Assembly (NCBI GenBank): GCA_020253445.1
Contig: JADCBP010000001.1
Location: 434,001-498,000 of the forward strand
Source of the DNA: Methylobacterium sp.
GTDB taxonomy: Bacteria; Pseudomonadota; Alphaproteobacteria; Rhizobiales; Beijerinckiaceae
Length of the DNA stretch: 64,000 bases
Direction: 5' to 3'
Below, piece by piece: positions 31,148-40,434 of the stretch. A program made the position numbers and the translations under genes. Numbering within the stretch: position 1 is the first letter of the stretch; every line of letters begins with the position of its first letter. The notes under the pieces were generated by a model that saw nothing but the letters and a program-made list of their open reading frames with translations, made no database searches and was not told where the DNA came from.

Positions 31148-33304
31148 TCAGAGCGAGAATGCGCGACGGATGCGGGAATCATGCCCGTAAAGGTCCGGCT
31201 TGCGGACCAGGGCACCATTCTCGTCGACCGACAATGTGAAATAGGCGAGATGCACCGGCACCGCTTCAGTGAGGCGGATCGTGCGCTCACCGCTGCCGAT
31301 CATGGCTCGCAATTGCCGCTCGTTCAGACCCTGCCTTTTCAAGAGCAGATGCTCCGCCAGCGCGAAAGGCTGATCGACGCGCACGCAGCCGGAGCTGAAG
31401 GCCCGGATTTCGCTTCGGAACAGGTGCCGGCCGGGCGTATCGTGCAGGTAGACCGCATGCGCGTTCGGGAACATGAACTTCACATGTCCCAGCGCATTCC
31501 GCTCGCCCGGCGGCTGGCGCACGGAGATCGAGTTGCCATTCCGGATCACCTGGTAGCCCATGCGCGCGGCATAGGTCGGGTCGGCCGCGAGTTTCGGCAG
31601 CACATCCTTCCGAAGGATGGTGGGCGGAATGTGCCAGGACGGATTGACGACCAGAAACTCCAATTTGTCGGAGAAAACCGGTGTCTGCCGCTCGGGCTTG
31701 CCGACGATGATCCGCGTTTCGAAGACGCGCGCGCCCTCCTCCATCATCTGGAGGCGGAATTCCGGGATGTTCACGAAGATATGGGTGCGCCCGAGTTCCG
31801 GCGGAAGCCAGCGCCAGCGCTCCATATTGGCGATGAGCATGCCCACGAGATCATCCGGCGCATTCGCAGCCTTCTGTTCGCGGCTCACCGGCGCGTCGAT
31901 ATCCTGAAGCAGCGCACGGGTACGGGGCGTGATGCGGCCATCCGGCTTGAGACCATTGGCACGCTGGAATTCACGAACCGCATCGGCGAGATCAGCATCA
32001 TAAACCGGCCGTTCGCCCGCTGGCAGGCCAAGGCGGCGGCGCAGATGCGACACGCGCGCATCTTCCTGGCCGGGTACCAGCAACGTGCCATCCATGAAAT
32101 TCGCCGGCAATTCGGCGCGAAGGACCTCGGGCTTCAACGTGCTCGCCGTGGCTTCAGGCTCGTGAGCGGGCTCGGCCCGCAACCGGGCGAGCGCCTGTTT
32201 CAGCGCGCGATAGCCCTCATGCTGCGGATTGTAGGCCGCGAGAACATTCCGAACAGCCTCCGCCGTCTCGGCCCTGGCCGCGCGCTCCAGCACCTCCCCT
32301 GCCGGTGGCAGATAGAGTTCCGGCGTGAGCATCGCGGAAAGCTTCGCCGGTTCGAGGCGGCCACCGCGCGCATCCTGCGCATAGGCCACAGCCGCGAGGC
32401 TCAGCAGCAGGTCGATTTCCGCGCGCTTGTCTTCGACGATCGGCGTGGCCCTGGTGAGGTCGGAGAGCGAAAGCGGCATGAGCGAGAGCAGACGGCTCGG
32501 ATCAAGGCCATCTTCCGCGGCGGAGGAGAGTTGCGCGACCATGCCTGCAACCGGCTTGGCCAGGCTGCCATCCGGCTTCAGCCAGAGAGACTGCCAGTCG
32601 CGGGTCTCGTAGGTCGCGACGATCTGGTCAGTCACCGAAGGCTTGAGCTTGAGGCGCTGGCGATGCGGCTCGATCAGCGCCTTGGCGGCATCCGGCGCAA
32701 TTGCCAGCCGGTAGGGCAGCGGCGCCACCGGCTCGGCGCGCTGGGGCGGCTCGATCCTGAGCGAGGAAAGGTCGAATTCCGGCGGGGCCGGGCGCTCGAT
32801 GATGATCGGACCGGCCTGCTGCTGAGGCACCAGGCTCGGCTCCTCCGGCAGGCGCTTCTCGCGTTCCAGGATCGAAAGGTCGAAAGCCGGCGGGGGTGGA
32901 GTCTCGATGATGATGCGATCAAGGCTCGCAATCGGAGCCGGCTCGGCAGGTGTCACGACCGGCGGCGCGAGGCTCGCGCGGCGCAGCACCTCGAGTTCGG
33001 CCGGCATGGCAGGCGGAGCAGGATCGGGCAGGCGCGGGAGAACCAGCAGGCCCTCCTTGGCGGGCCGCTCGACGGGAACCGCCACGGCGGGTGCTGCGGC
33101 ATGAACCAGGGGCTCGACCGTTGCGGCCGATCTGCCCTCGGCGCTCTGCTCCGGCGATGAGGCCAATGCGGTGGAAGCCAGCAGAAGGCCCGCGAGGAGG
33201 GTGCTGCATCCGCCGGCCCGGCTTGCCCAAATCATCCTGCCGCCAAGCTCCAGCATGCGCTTCGACTTCCGGGCCTCAAGCCCTCTGAAAAACGGGCCAA
33301 TCAT
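31148..33304 (-). CDS. L,D-transpeptidase with peptidoglycan-binding domain (YcbB/LdtD-like)
   Basis: A 718-aa exported enzyme forming 3-3 peptidoglycan crosslinks. It has a signal region (CSTLLAGLLLASTALA), a Pro-rich linker of about 200 residues, an L,D-transpeptidase scaffold domain, a PG_binding repeat (VSHLRRRLGLPAGERPVYDADLADAVREFQRANGL in outline) and a C-terminal YkuD domain with the catalytic Cys640 in FSSGCVRVDQPFALAEHL and the upstream HDTPGRHLF motif. The start at 33304 has AGAGGCG upstream. The window also carries a lytic transglycosylase (4.3 kb) and the DUF882 gene next door. Confidence 0.93.
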   Translation of the reverse strand: MIGPFFRGLEARKSKRMLELGGRMIWASRAGGCSTLLAGLLLASTALASSPEQSAEGRSAATVEPLVHAAAPAVAVPVERPAKEGLLVLPRLPDPAPPAMPAELEVLRRASLAPPVVTPAEPAPIASLDRIIIETPPPPAFDLSILEREKRLPEEPSLVPQQQAGPIIIERPAPPEFDLSSLRIEPPQRAEPVAPLPYRLAIAPDAAKALIEPHRQRLKLKPSVTDQIVATYETRDWQSLWLKPDGSLAKPVAGMVAQLSSAAEDGLDPSRLLSLMPLSLSDLTRATPIVEDKRAEIDLLLSLAAVAYAQDARGGRLEPAKLSAMLTPELYLPPAGEVLERAARAETAEAVRNVLAAYNPQHEGYRALKQALARLRAEPAHEPEATASTLKPEVLRAELPANFMDGTLLVPGQEDARVSHLRRRLGLPAGERPVYDADLADAVREFQRANGLKPDGRITPRTRALLQDIDAPVSREQKAANAPDDLVGMLIANMERWRWLPPELGRTHIFVNIPEFRLQMMEEGARVFETRIIVGKPERQTPVFSDKLEFLVVNPSWHIPPTILRKDVLPKLAADPTYAARMGYQVIRNGNSISVRQPPGERNALGHVKFMFPNAHAVYLHDTPGRHLFRSEIRAFSSGCVRVDQPFALAEHLLLKRQGLNERQLRAMIGSGERTIRLTEAVPVHLAYFTLSVDENGALVRKPDLYGHDSRIRRAFSL

Positions 33305-33411
33305 CGATCGCCTCTATTCCCACGCGAGGCTGATTCCCGCAAGGGCGGCCAGTGGCAGATCTGGATGAATGCAGTCCGGAAGGCGCGGCCAGTCCGTGCC
33401 ATTCCGCATCT

Positions 33412-34914
33412 TCACGCGGCGCGGTTGTCGCCGTCGAGATCCTCGCCTTCCGGTTCTTCCGTCGCGATGCCCAGTTCCTTCAGCTTGCGATAGAGGGTCG
33501 AGCGGCCGATGCCGAGCTTGCGCGCGACCTTGGACATCTGCCCCCGGTAATGTTCGAGCGCGAAACGGATCGTCTCGCTTTCCACATCGCCCAGCGGACG
33601 CACGTCGCCCATGGGATCGAGCAGGGTGAGCGCGGAGGGATCCTTGATCTCCACGCGCACGATCTCGCGCTCGGCCATCGGCGCCGGGGCGGGCGTGGCG
33701 GCAATTGTCGGAATACGCACCTCGTAACCGCTCACCACCTGCGCGACCTGCGGCATGTGATCGAGGGTGATCTCGTCACCCTCGCAGAGGATGACGGCGC
33801 GGAACATGGCATTTTCGAGCTGGCGCACGTTGCCGGGCCAGTGGAAGCTCTGCAGGAGCTGCATCGCCTCTGCCGAGATGCCGCGGATCGTCCGCCCTTC
33901 TTCGGCCGAGAAACGCGCGATGAAGCGGCGCACCAAGGTGGGGATATCCTCACGGCGGTTGCGCAAGGGGGGAATGGCGATCGGAAAGACGTTGAGGCGA
34001 TAGTAGAGATCCTCGCGGAACCTGCCCTGCCGCACGCAATCGAGCAGGTCCCGGTTCGATGCCGAGACGAGGCGGATATCGACCTTCATGGTCTTGCGCC
34101 CGCCGACCGGATCGACCTCGCCTTCCTGGATGGCGCGCAGCAGCTTCACCTGCGCATCGAGCGGAAGTTCGGAAACCTCATCGAGGAAAAGCGTGCCGCC
34201 CGAGGCCTCCACGAACTTGCCGAGATGCTTCTCGGTGGCACCCGTGAAGGCGCCCTTCTCGTGGCCGAAGAGGATGCTTTCCACGAGATTCGCGGGGATT
34301 GCGCCGCAATTGACCGTGACGAAGGGCTTGCCGCGACGATCGCTCGCGCCTTGCAGCGCTCGGGCGAAAACTTCCTTGCCGACGCCGGATTCGCCTTCGA
34401 GGAGCACGGGAATGCCCGATTTCGCCGCGCGCTCTCCGAGCCGGATGGCCCGTGTCATATCCGGCGAGGAAGAGGCGAGATCGGAGAATTGAAGCGCCCC
34501 CGAACCACGCTTGGAGAGCCGGCGAACCTCGCCCTCCAGCGCATCCACGCGCAGGGCGTTCTTGATGGAGACCTGAAGGCGCTCGGCCCCCACCGGCTTC
34601 ACCACGAAATCGGTCGCCCCGGCGCGCATCGCGCTGATCACGGCATCGATCGAGCCATGCGCGGTCTGCACGATCACCGGCGGGGCTTGTTCCATCGCCT
34701 TGAGCCGCGCGAGCACGGTCATGCCATCGAGTTCGGGCATCACCAGATCGAGCACCATCGCGTCGATCTTGGGCTTGGAGCGGTCGTTGAGGCGATCGAG
34801 TGCCTGCGCACCCCCCTCCACCGGCTCGGGCTGATAGCCGAAGCGGCGCACCATTTCGGTGAGCAGGCGACGCTGGACGGGATCGTCATCGACGATGAGG
34901 AGAGTGGCACTCAT
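33412..34914 (-). CDS. NtrC-family sigma-54-dependent response regulator
   Basis: A 500-aa protein with an N-terminal receiver (LLIVDDDPVQRRLL, phosphoacceptor in MVLDLVMPELDG, Lys in VVKPVG), an AAA+ sigma-54 activation domain (Walker A GESGVGKEV, GAFTGA loop, Walker B GGTLFLDEVSELP, R-finger region VDIRLVSASNRDL) and a C-terminal Fis-type helix-turn-helix (HYRGQMSKVARKLGIGRSTLYRKL). It activates RpoN promoters when phosphorylated. No histidine kinase gene is adjacent, so it is an orphan by location. The start at 34914 (MSATLLIVDDD) lacks a strong ribosome site. Confidence 0.95.
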   Translation of the reverse strand: MSATLLIVDDDPVQRRLLTEMVRRFGYQPEPVEGGAQALDRLNDRSKPKIDAMVLDLVMPELDGMTVLARLKAMEQAPPVIVQTAHGSIDAVISAMRAGATDFVVKPVGAERLQVSIKNALRVDALEGEVRRLSKRGSGALQFSDLASSSPDMTRAIRLGERAAKSGIPVLLEGESGVGKEVFARALQGASDRRGKPFVTVNCGAIPANLVESILFGHEKGAFTGATEKHLGKFVEASGGTLFLDEVSELPLDAQVKLLRAIQEGEVDPVGGRKTMKVDIRLVSASNRDLLDCVRQGRFREDLYYRLNVFPIAIPPLRNRREDIPTLVRRFIARFSAEEGRTIRGISAEAMQLLQSFHWPGNVRQLENAMFRAVILCEGDEITLDHMPQVAQVVSGYEVRIPTIAATPAPAPMAEREIVRVEIKDPSALTLLDPMGDVRPLGDVESETIRFALEHYRGQMSKVARKLGIGRSTLYRKLKELGIATEEPEGEDLDGDNRAA

Positions 34915-35145
34915 GAGCGGCGGAGTCACTTTCGCTTCAGCCCGCAACCGAAGGCGCAGCTGTTTCGTTCTGAGGCGAGTGTCGCGGAACGGCGTAAACA
35001 GGCTGTAAATCCCGCCGCGAAAGCAGGGCATGCATTGCAAAACGCACCCGCTTGCGCCATCTGGCTGGGAGCACGAAGAAACGCGGCCAGAAATTGGCGA
35101 AGCAAGCCGAAGCTGCCTTTTTCCGGCAAAATGAAGAGGAAAGAC

Positions 35146-36993
35146 ATGCGGAACGGTGATGGTCGCCACAGGCCGGTCCATGCCAATGCTACCGGGGGCG
35201 GAGCTGAAAAAAAGCTTGGCGCCCTGCCCGAATGGCGTCTCTCGGACCTCTATCCCGGCATGGATTCGGCTCCCTACAAGGCCGATCTGGCGGAAGCGGA
35301 GCGCGAATCAGCAGCCTTCGCCGCGCGCTATCGCGGGCATCTGGCGAGCCTCGCCGGCGGGCCGGATGGCGGCAAGGCCCTGTTCGAGGCCGTGCGCGAA
35401 TACGAGAAGATCGAGGACCGGCTGGGCCGCGTCATCTCCTATGCCGGCCTGATCTACGCGACCGACACAACCAATCCCGTGCATGGCAAATTCTACAGCG
35501 ATGCGCAGGAGCGCGTGACCACAATCTCCTCCGACCTGCTGTTCTTCACGTTGGAGCTCAACCGCCTCGATGATGCGGTGGTGGACAAGCTTTGCCAGAG
35601 CGCTCCGCTCGACCATTACGCACCGTGGCTGAAGGACCTCAGGAAGGACAAGCCCTACCAGCTCGAGGATCGGATCGAGCAGGTCTTCCATGAGAAATCC
35701 GTCACCGGGCGCGGTGCCTGGAACCGCCTTTTTGACGAGACCATGGCCTCGCTGCGTTTCGAGGTGGATGGCGAGACGCTGACCCTCGAACCCACCCTGG
35801 GACGTTTGCAGGATGCGGATGGCAGGAAGCGGAAAAGCGCCGGCGAAGCGCTCGCGAAGACCCTGTCCGAGAACCTGCGGCTCTTCACGCTCATCACCAA
35901 CACGCTGGCGAAGGACAAGGAGATTTCCGATCGCTGGCGTGGCTTCCAGGATGTCGCCGATAGCCGCCACCTCGCCAACCGCGTGGAGCGCGAGGTGGTG
36001 GATGCGATGGTCACGGCGATCGAGGCCGCGCATCCGCGGCTGTCCCACCGCTATTACGCGCTGAAGGCCAAGTGGTTCGGGCAGAAGGCGCTGGAATTCT
36101 GGGATCGCAACGCGCCGCTCCCCAAGGTCGAGCAGCGCACGATTCCCTGGGAGGAGGCGCGCGACACGGTGCTGGATGCCTATGCCGGCTTCTCGCCGGA
36201 ACTGGCGGGCATTGCGCGGCGCTTCTTCGACGAGGGCTGGATCGACGCGCCCGTGCGGCCGGGCAAGGCGCCGGGCGCCTTCGCGCACCCGACGGTGCCT
36301 TCCTCGCACCCTTACGTGATGGTCAATTACCTCGGCAAGCCGCGCGACGTGATGACCCTCGCCCATGAATTGGGCCACGGGGTGCATCAGGTGCTGGCCG
36401 GCCCGAATGGCGCGCTGATGGCGCCAACACCGCTGACGCTCGCGGAAACGGCCAGCGTCTTCGGCGAGATGCTGACCTTCCGGAAGATCCTCGCCGAGAC
36501 GACCGGCACGGCCCAGCGCAAGGCGCTGCTCGCCTCGAAGGTCGAGGACATGATCAACACGGTCGTGCGGCAGGTGGCCTTCTATGCCTTCGAGCGCCGC
36601 GTGCACACCGAGCGCCGCAACGGCGAACTCACTACCGAGCAGTTGAACGGGATCTGGCTCGATGTACAGGCGAAGAGCCTGGGTCCCTCCATCCATCTCG
36701 GGCCGGGCTATGAAGTGTTCTGGGCCTATATCCCCCACTTCATCCACTCGCCCTTCTACGTCTATGCCTATGCCTTCGGCGATTGCCTCGTGAACTCGCT
36801 CTATGGCGTCTACCAGAAGGCTGATCCGCGTTTCGTGGACCATTACTTCGCCCTTCTGAAGGCTGGTGGCACCAAGCATCACGGGGATTTGCTGGCCCCG
36901 TTCGGGCTCGATGCTCGCGACCCCGCCTTCTGGCAGATCGGCCTTGGCGTGATCGATTCCATGATCACCGAGCTCGAGGGCATGGAGGATTGA
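35146..36993 (+). CDS. pepF: M3 family oligoendopeptidase F-like metallopeptidase
   Basis: A 615-aa cytosolic zinc peptidase cleaving short peptides. The zinc site is TLAHELGHGVHQVLAG (HExxH) with the third ligand Glu in LAETASVFGEML. Other family segments are GAWNRLFDETMASLRF and YVYAYAFGDCLVNSLY. The start at 35146 is chosen because AGAGGAA lies 6 nt upstream; ATG 35131 is an alternative. The frame stays open far upstream, but only as antisense of the regulator gene. Divergent from it. Confidence 0.94.
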   Translation: MRNGDGRHRPVHANATGGGAEKKLGALPEWRLSDLYPGMDSAPYKADLAEAERESAAFAARYRGHLASLAGGPDGGKALFEAVREYEKIEDRLGRVISYAGLIYATDTTNPVHGKFYSDAQERVTTISSDLLFFTLELNRLDDAVVDKLCQSAPLDHYAPWLKDLRKDKPYQLEDRIEQVFHEKSVTGRGAWNRLFDETMASLRFEVDGETLTLEPTLGRLQDADGRKRKSAGEALAKTLSENLRLFTLITNTLAKDKEISDRWRGFQDVADSRHLANRVEREVVDAMVTAIEAAHPRLSHRYYALKAKWFGQKALEFWDRNAPLPKVEQRTIPWEEARDTVLDAYAGFSPELAGIARRFFDEGWIDAPVRPGKAPGAFAHPTVPSSHPYVMVNYLGKPRDVMTLAHELGHGVHQVLAGPNGALMAPTPLTLAETASVFGEMLTFRKILAETTGTAQRKALLASKVEDMINTVVRQVAFYAFERRVHTERRNGELTTEQLNGIWLDVQAKSLGPSIHLGPGYEVFWAYIPHFIHSPFYVYAYAFGDCLVNSLYGVYQKADPRFVDHYFALLKAGGTKHHGDLLAPFGLDARDPAFWQIGLGVIDSMITELEGMED

Positions 36994-37075
36994 TGGACGG
37001 ACGGATGACAATTCCTGCATCCGTCCCCATCTCTGGATCGTAACGAGGGCACAGTCTCTCTGGAAACGGTCCCCG

Positions 37076-38434
37076 ATGTCCGATACCGAACAGAACCGCT
37101 TTTCCGCGCGTGCCTCGCGCTATGCCCGGGTGGGCGCCAATGTCGGTGGGGTTGCCGCACGGATCGCGGGTGGATTCCTCGTGGGCCGATCGTCGGATGG
37201 CGACCGTCGCAATGCCGCCGCGCTGACGGCGGCGCTGGGTGGCCTCAAGGGCCCGCTGATGAAGGTCGCGCAGCTGATCGCGACCATTCCCGAGGCGGTG
37301 CCGGCGGAATATGCCGAAGAGCTGCGCAAGCTGCAATCCGAGGCGCCGCCCATGGGCTGGGCCTTCGTGAAGCGGCGAATGACGACCGAACTCGGGGCCG
37401 ATTGGGTGAACCGCTTCGGTTCGTTCGAGAAGGAACCGGCGGCCGCCGCGTCGCTCGGGCAGGTGCATCGCGCCACCACGCTCGATGGCCGGCGCCTCGC
37501 CTGCAAGCTGCAATATCCGGATATGGAATCGGCCGTGGAGGCCGATCTCAGGCAGCTCGACCTGCTCTTCTCCATCCATCGCCGCATGTCGAATGTCATC
37601 GACACCCGCGAGATCAAGCAGGAAATCGCGGCCCGAATCCGCGAGGAACTGGATTACACGCGCGAGGCGAGGCATGCCCGGCTCTATCATTCCATTTTCG
37701 ACGGCGACGACCTCGTGCGCGTGCCGAAGGTGGAGGACAGCCTCTCCACCCGCCGCCTGCTCTGCCTCGAATGGCTCGATGGCGAGAAGATGCTCGCCTT
37801 CAAGGGCGAGAGCGAAGAGGTGCGCAACCGCCTCGCGAAGGCGATGTTCCGCGCCTGGTGGCACCCCTTCGCGCAGGTCGGCATCATCCATGGCGATCCG
37901 CATCTGGGGAACTACACCGTGTTCCGGGATGCGGGCGGCAAGCCGGCGGGCATCAACCTGCTGGATTACGGCTGCATCCGCATCTTCCCGCCAGATTTCG
38001 TAGGCGGCGTGATCGATCTCTATCACGGGCTTCTCGCGGAGAATCGCGCCCAGATTGTCTCGGCCTACGAGACCTGGGGCTTCAAGAACCTCAAGAACGA
38101 CCAGATCGACGTGCTCTCGCTCTGGGCGCGCTTCATCTTCGGCCCGCTGCTGGATGACCGTGTGCGAACCATCGCCGATGGCGTCTCGCCTGGCGAATAT
38201 GGCCGCAGAGAAGCCTTTCAGGTGCACCAGGCGCTGAAGGAGAAGGGCCCGGTGACCATCCCGCGCGAATTCGTCTTCATGGATCGCGCGGCGATCGGCC
38301 TTGGCGGGGTGTTCCTGCATCTTGATGCACGGCTGAATTTCCACCGGCTTTTCAATGCCGAGATCGAGGCCTTCGCGGTCGCGCAGGTCAAGGCCCGGCA
38401 GCAGGCGAAACTGACACAATTCGGCTTGCCCTGA
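37076..38434 (+). CDS. ABC1/UbiB (COQ8-like) atypical kinase family protein
   Basis: A 452-aa protein of the UbiB/AarF family, linked to ubiquinone synthesis or lipid homeostasis. It shows the N-terminal family motif in variant form (GPLMKVAQLIATIPEAVP, Ala where KxGQ has Gly), the Ala-rich loop AAAASLGQVHRA, the Lys in LACKLQYPD, the catalytic HGDPHLGNY and the metal DYG. No C-terminal membrane helix is obvious. It follows pepF in the same direction with an 82-bp gap. Whether it serves ubiquinone biosynthesis here is not decided. Confidence 0.92.
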   Translation: MSDTEQNRFSARASRYARVGANVGGVAARIAGGFLVGRSSDGDRRNAAALTAALGGLKGPLMKVAQLIATIPEAVPAEYAEELRKLQSEAPPMGWAFVKRRMTTELGADWVNRFGSFEKEPAAAASLGQVHRATTLDGRRLACKLQYPDMESAVEADLRQLDLLFSIHRRMSNVIDTREIKQEIAARIREELDYTREARHARLYHSIFDGDDLVRVPKVEDSLSTRRLLCLEWLDGEKMLAFKGESEEVRNRLAKAMFRAWWHPFAQVGIIHGDPHLGNYTVFRDAGGKPAGINLLDYGCIRIFPPDFVGGVIDLYHGLLAENRAQIVSAYETWGFKNLKNDQIDVLSLWARFIFGPLLDDRVRTIADGVSPGEYGRREAFQVHQALKEKGPVTIPREFVFMDRAAIGLGGVFLHLDARLNFHRLFNAEIEAFAVAQVKARQQAKLTQFGLP

Positions 38435-38527
38435 AGGCATGCAGAAGATGTTGGCTGCATTGCGCGGAACCGGGCTTTGAGATAGAGGCGAGAAAAAGGT
38501 TCCTGCCGATCCGGAGAGAAGACGATC

Positions 38528-38740
38528 ATGGCCGTCCATAATCACGACCACCAGCCCCCGGCGATGGATTACGCCGAGCACGAGAAGACCTACGCGATCT
38601 TCGGCGAACTCATGAAGTGGGGAACGGCCGTCTCGGTCATTCTCGTCCTGCTGGTCGGGTCGATCTGGGGCCCGCTGCCCTGGGCCTTCACGCTGCTCGT
38701 TTCGGCGCTCACCATCGGCGTTATCGCCAAATTCTTCTGA
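38528..38740 (+). CDS. aa3-type cytochrome c oxidase subunit IV
   Basis: A 70-aa single-helix inner-membrane protein of the bacterial aa3-type CoxIV family (PF07835). A short His-rich cytoplasmic N-terminus (MAVHNHDHQPPAMDYAEHEKTY) leads into a conserved F-x-x-x-M-K-W and two closely spaced hydrophobic stretches (VSVILVLLVGSIWG, AFTLLVSALTIGVIA). GGAGAG precedes the ATG. It is accessory, not catalytic, and the main cox genes are not in the window. It is immediately upstream of the pnt genes. Confidence 0.92.
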   Translation: MAVHNHDHQPPAMDYAEHEKTYAIFGELMKWGTAVSVILVLLVGSIWGPLPWAFTLLVSALTIGVIAKFF

Positions 38741-38823
38741 GGCATCTCGCCTCGCGGAAAGTTCAGCCGCGCCACCCGAACGCGGCCCTTCCCGTCATCA
38801 TCGCTCATCCCCGGGGAGACACG

Positions 38824-39960
38824 ATGCGCATAGCCGTTCTCGATGAAACCAAGGCGGGGGAACCCCGCGTGGCGGTGACGCCCGATACGATCGGGAAACT
38901 CAAGGCCCTCGGCGCGGAAATCGCGATCGAGAAAGGCGCAGGTGCCGGTGCGGATATCCCCGATTCAGCGTTCGAGGCAGCCGGCGCAAGCATCGGCACC
39001 GCTGCCGCGACGCTCAAGGGCGCGCATATCCTGCTCTCGGTGCGCCGCCCCTCGGCGGATGCCGCCGGCAAGCTCGCCAAGGGCGCGCTCGTGATCGGCA
39101 TGCTCGACCCCTACAGCGATGCAGAGGGCATGAAGGCCGTGGCCGAGAAGGGCGTGACCGCCTTTTCCATGGAGTTGATGCCACGCATCACCCGCGCGCA
39201 GGTGATGGACGTGCTTTCGTCGCAGGCGAATCTCGCCGGCTACCGCGCCGTGATCGATGCCTCATCGATTTTCGGACGCGCCTTTCCGATGATGATGACC
39301 GCCGCCGGCACGGTTCCGGCCGCGAAAGCCTTCATCATGGGCGCGGGCGTGGCGGGCCTTCAGGCCATCGCGACCGCCCGCCGTCTTGGCGCGGTGGTGA
39401 CCGCGACGGATGTTCGCCCCGCCGCGAAGGAGCAGGTCGCCTCGCTCGGCGCGAAGTTCATCGCGGTCGAGGATGAGGAATTCAAGGCGGCCGAAACCGC
39501 CGCCGGCTACGCCAAGCCCATGTCCGCCGAATATCAGGCGAAGCAGGCGGCACTCGTGGCCGAGCACATCGCCAAGCAGGATATCGTGATCACCACGGCG
39601 CTCATTCCGGGCCGGCCCGCGCCGCGCCTCGTCAGTGCCGCGATGGTCGCCGCGATGAAGCCCGGCTCCGTCATCATTGACCTCGCGGTCGAGCGCGGCG
39701 GGAACGTGGAAGGTGCCGAGGCGGGCGAGATCGTCACGACGGCGAATGGCGTGAAGATCGTCGGCTACACCAACGTGCCGGGCCGGCTCGCGCCAACCGC
39801 TTCGTCGCTTTACGCGCGCAACCTTCTCGCCTTCCTCGAGACCCTCGTGGACAAGAAAGAGAAGAAGCTCGCCGTGAATTTCGAGGATGAGCTGGTGAAG
39901 GCCACGTGCCTGAGCCGCGACGGGGCGCTGGTGCACCCCATCTACGCGCCCAAGGCGTAA
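38824..39960 (+). CDS. pntAA: NAD(P) transhydrogenase, subunit alpha part 1
   Basis: A 378-aa soluble NAD(H)-binding domain (dI) of the proton-translocating transhydrogenase. The N-terminus [20 protein letters not shown], the RQD-type region ([19 protein letters not shown]) and the NAD fold ([24 protein letters not shown]) are typical. The enzyme couples proton influx to NADPH formation. The start at 38824 is the family start. The three-gene split pntAA-pntAB-pntB is the alphaproteobacterial arrangement. Confidence 0.97.
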   Translation: MRIAVLDETKAGEPRVAVTPDTIGKLKALGAEIAIEKGAGAGADIPDSAFEAAGASIGTAAATLKGAHILLSVRRPSADAAGKLAKGALVIGMLDPYSDAEGMKAVAEKGVTAFSMELMPRITRAQVMDVLSSQANLAGYRAVIDASSIFGRAFPMMMTAAGTVPAAKAFIMGAGVAGLQAIATARRLGAVVTATDVRPAAKEQVASLGAKFIAVEDEEFKAAETAAGYAKPMSAEYQAKQAALVAEHIAKQDIVITTALIPGRPAPRLVSAAMVAAMKPGSVIIDLAVERGGNVEGAEAGEIVTTANGVKIVGYTNVPGRLAPTASSLYARNLLAFLETLVDKKEKKLAVNFEDELVKATCLSRDGALVHPIYAPKA

Positions 39961-39991
39961 GAACGCGAACCGGCACAGGAAAGGGGCAAGC

Positions 39992-40429
39992 ATGTCGAAC
40001 CCAGCTCTGGAACAGGCAAAGGCCGCGCAAGTTGCCGCGGAAGCCGCGCTCGCCAAGGCGCAGGCCGCGCTCGCCGCCGCCGAGAAGATGGCCGATGCAG
40101 GCGGCGCTGCCGCCGCGGTCGCCACCGGTGGCCTGGTGGACCCCACGGTCTTCCGCTTCGCGATCTTCGTGCTCGCGATCTTCGTGGGCTATTACGTGGT
40201 CTGGTCGGTGACCCCGGCCTTGCACACCCCGCTGATGTCGGTGACCAACGCGATTTCCTCGGTGATCGTGGTGGGCGCGCTGCTCTCGGTCGGGGTGCCG
40301 CTTCTGGCGGATGGCGCGGGTTCGGCCCGCCTCTTCGGCTTCATTGCGCTCATCCTGGCGAGCGTGAACATCTTCGGCGGCTTCCTCGTCACGAGCCGCA
40401 TGCTCGCCATGTACAAGAAGAAGGGCTGA
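39992..40429 (+). CDS. pntAB: NAD(P) transhydrogenase, subunit alpha part 2
   Basis: A 145-aa membrane part of domain dII. It has an unusual Ala-rich coiled N-terminus (residues about 8-35, [20 protein letters not shown]), then three to four helices ([51 protein letters not shown]). It lies 31 bp after pntAA and 5 bp before pntB, so all three are co-transcribed. Confidence 0.96.
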   Translation: MSNPALEQAKAAQVAAEAALAKAQAALAAAEKMADAGGAAAAVATGGLVDPTVFRFAIFVLAIFVGYYVVWSVTPALHTPLMSVTNAISSVIVVGALLSVGVPLLADGAGSARLFGFIALILASVNIFGGFLVTSRMLAMYKKKG

Positions 40430-40434
40430 CGCCG

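Noticed and set aside
33352..35145. N-terminal extension making a 1213-codon fusion with the M3 peptidase
   Set aside because: The extension is antisense to the NtrC-type regulator. A good ribosome site at the 35146 ATG defines the real start.
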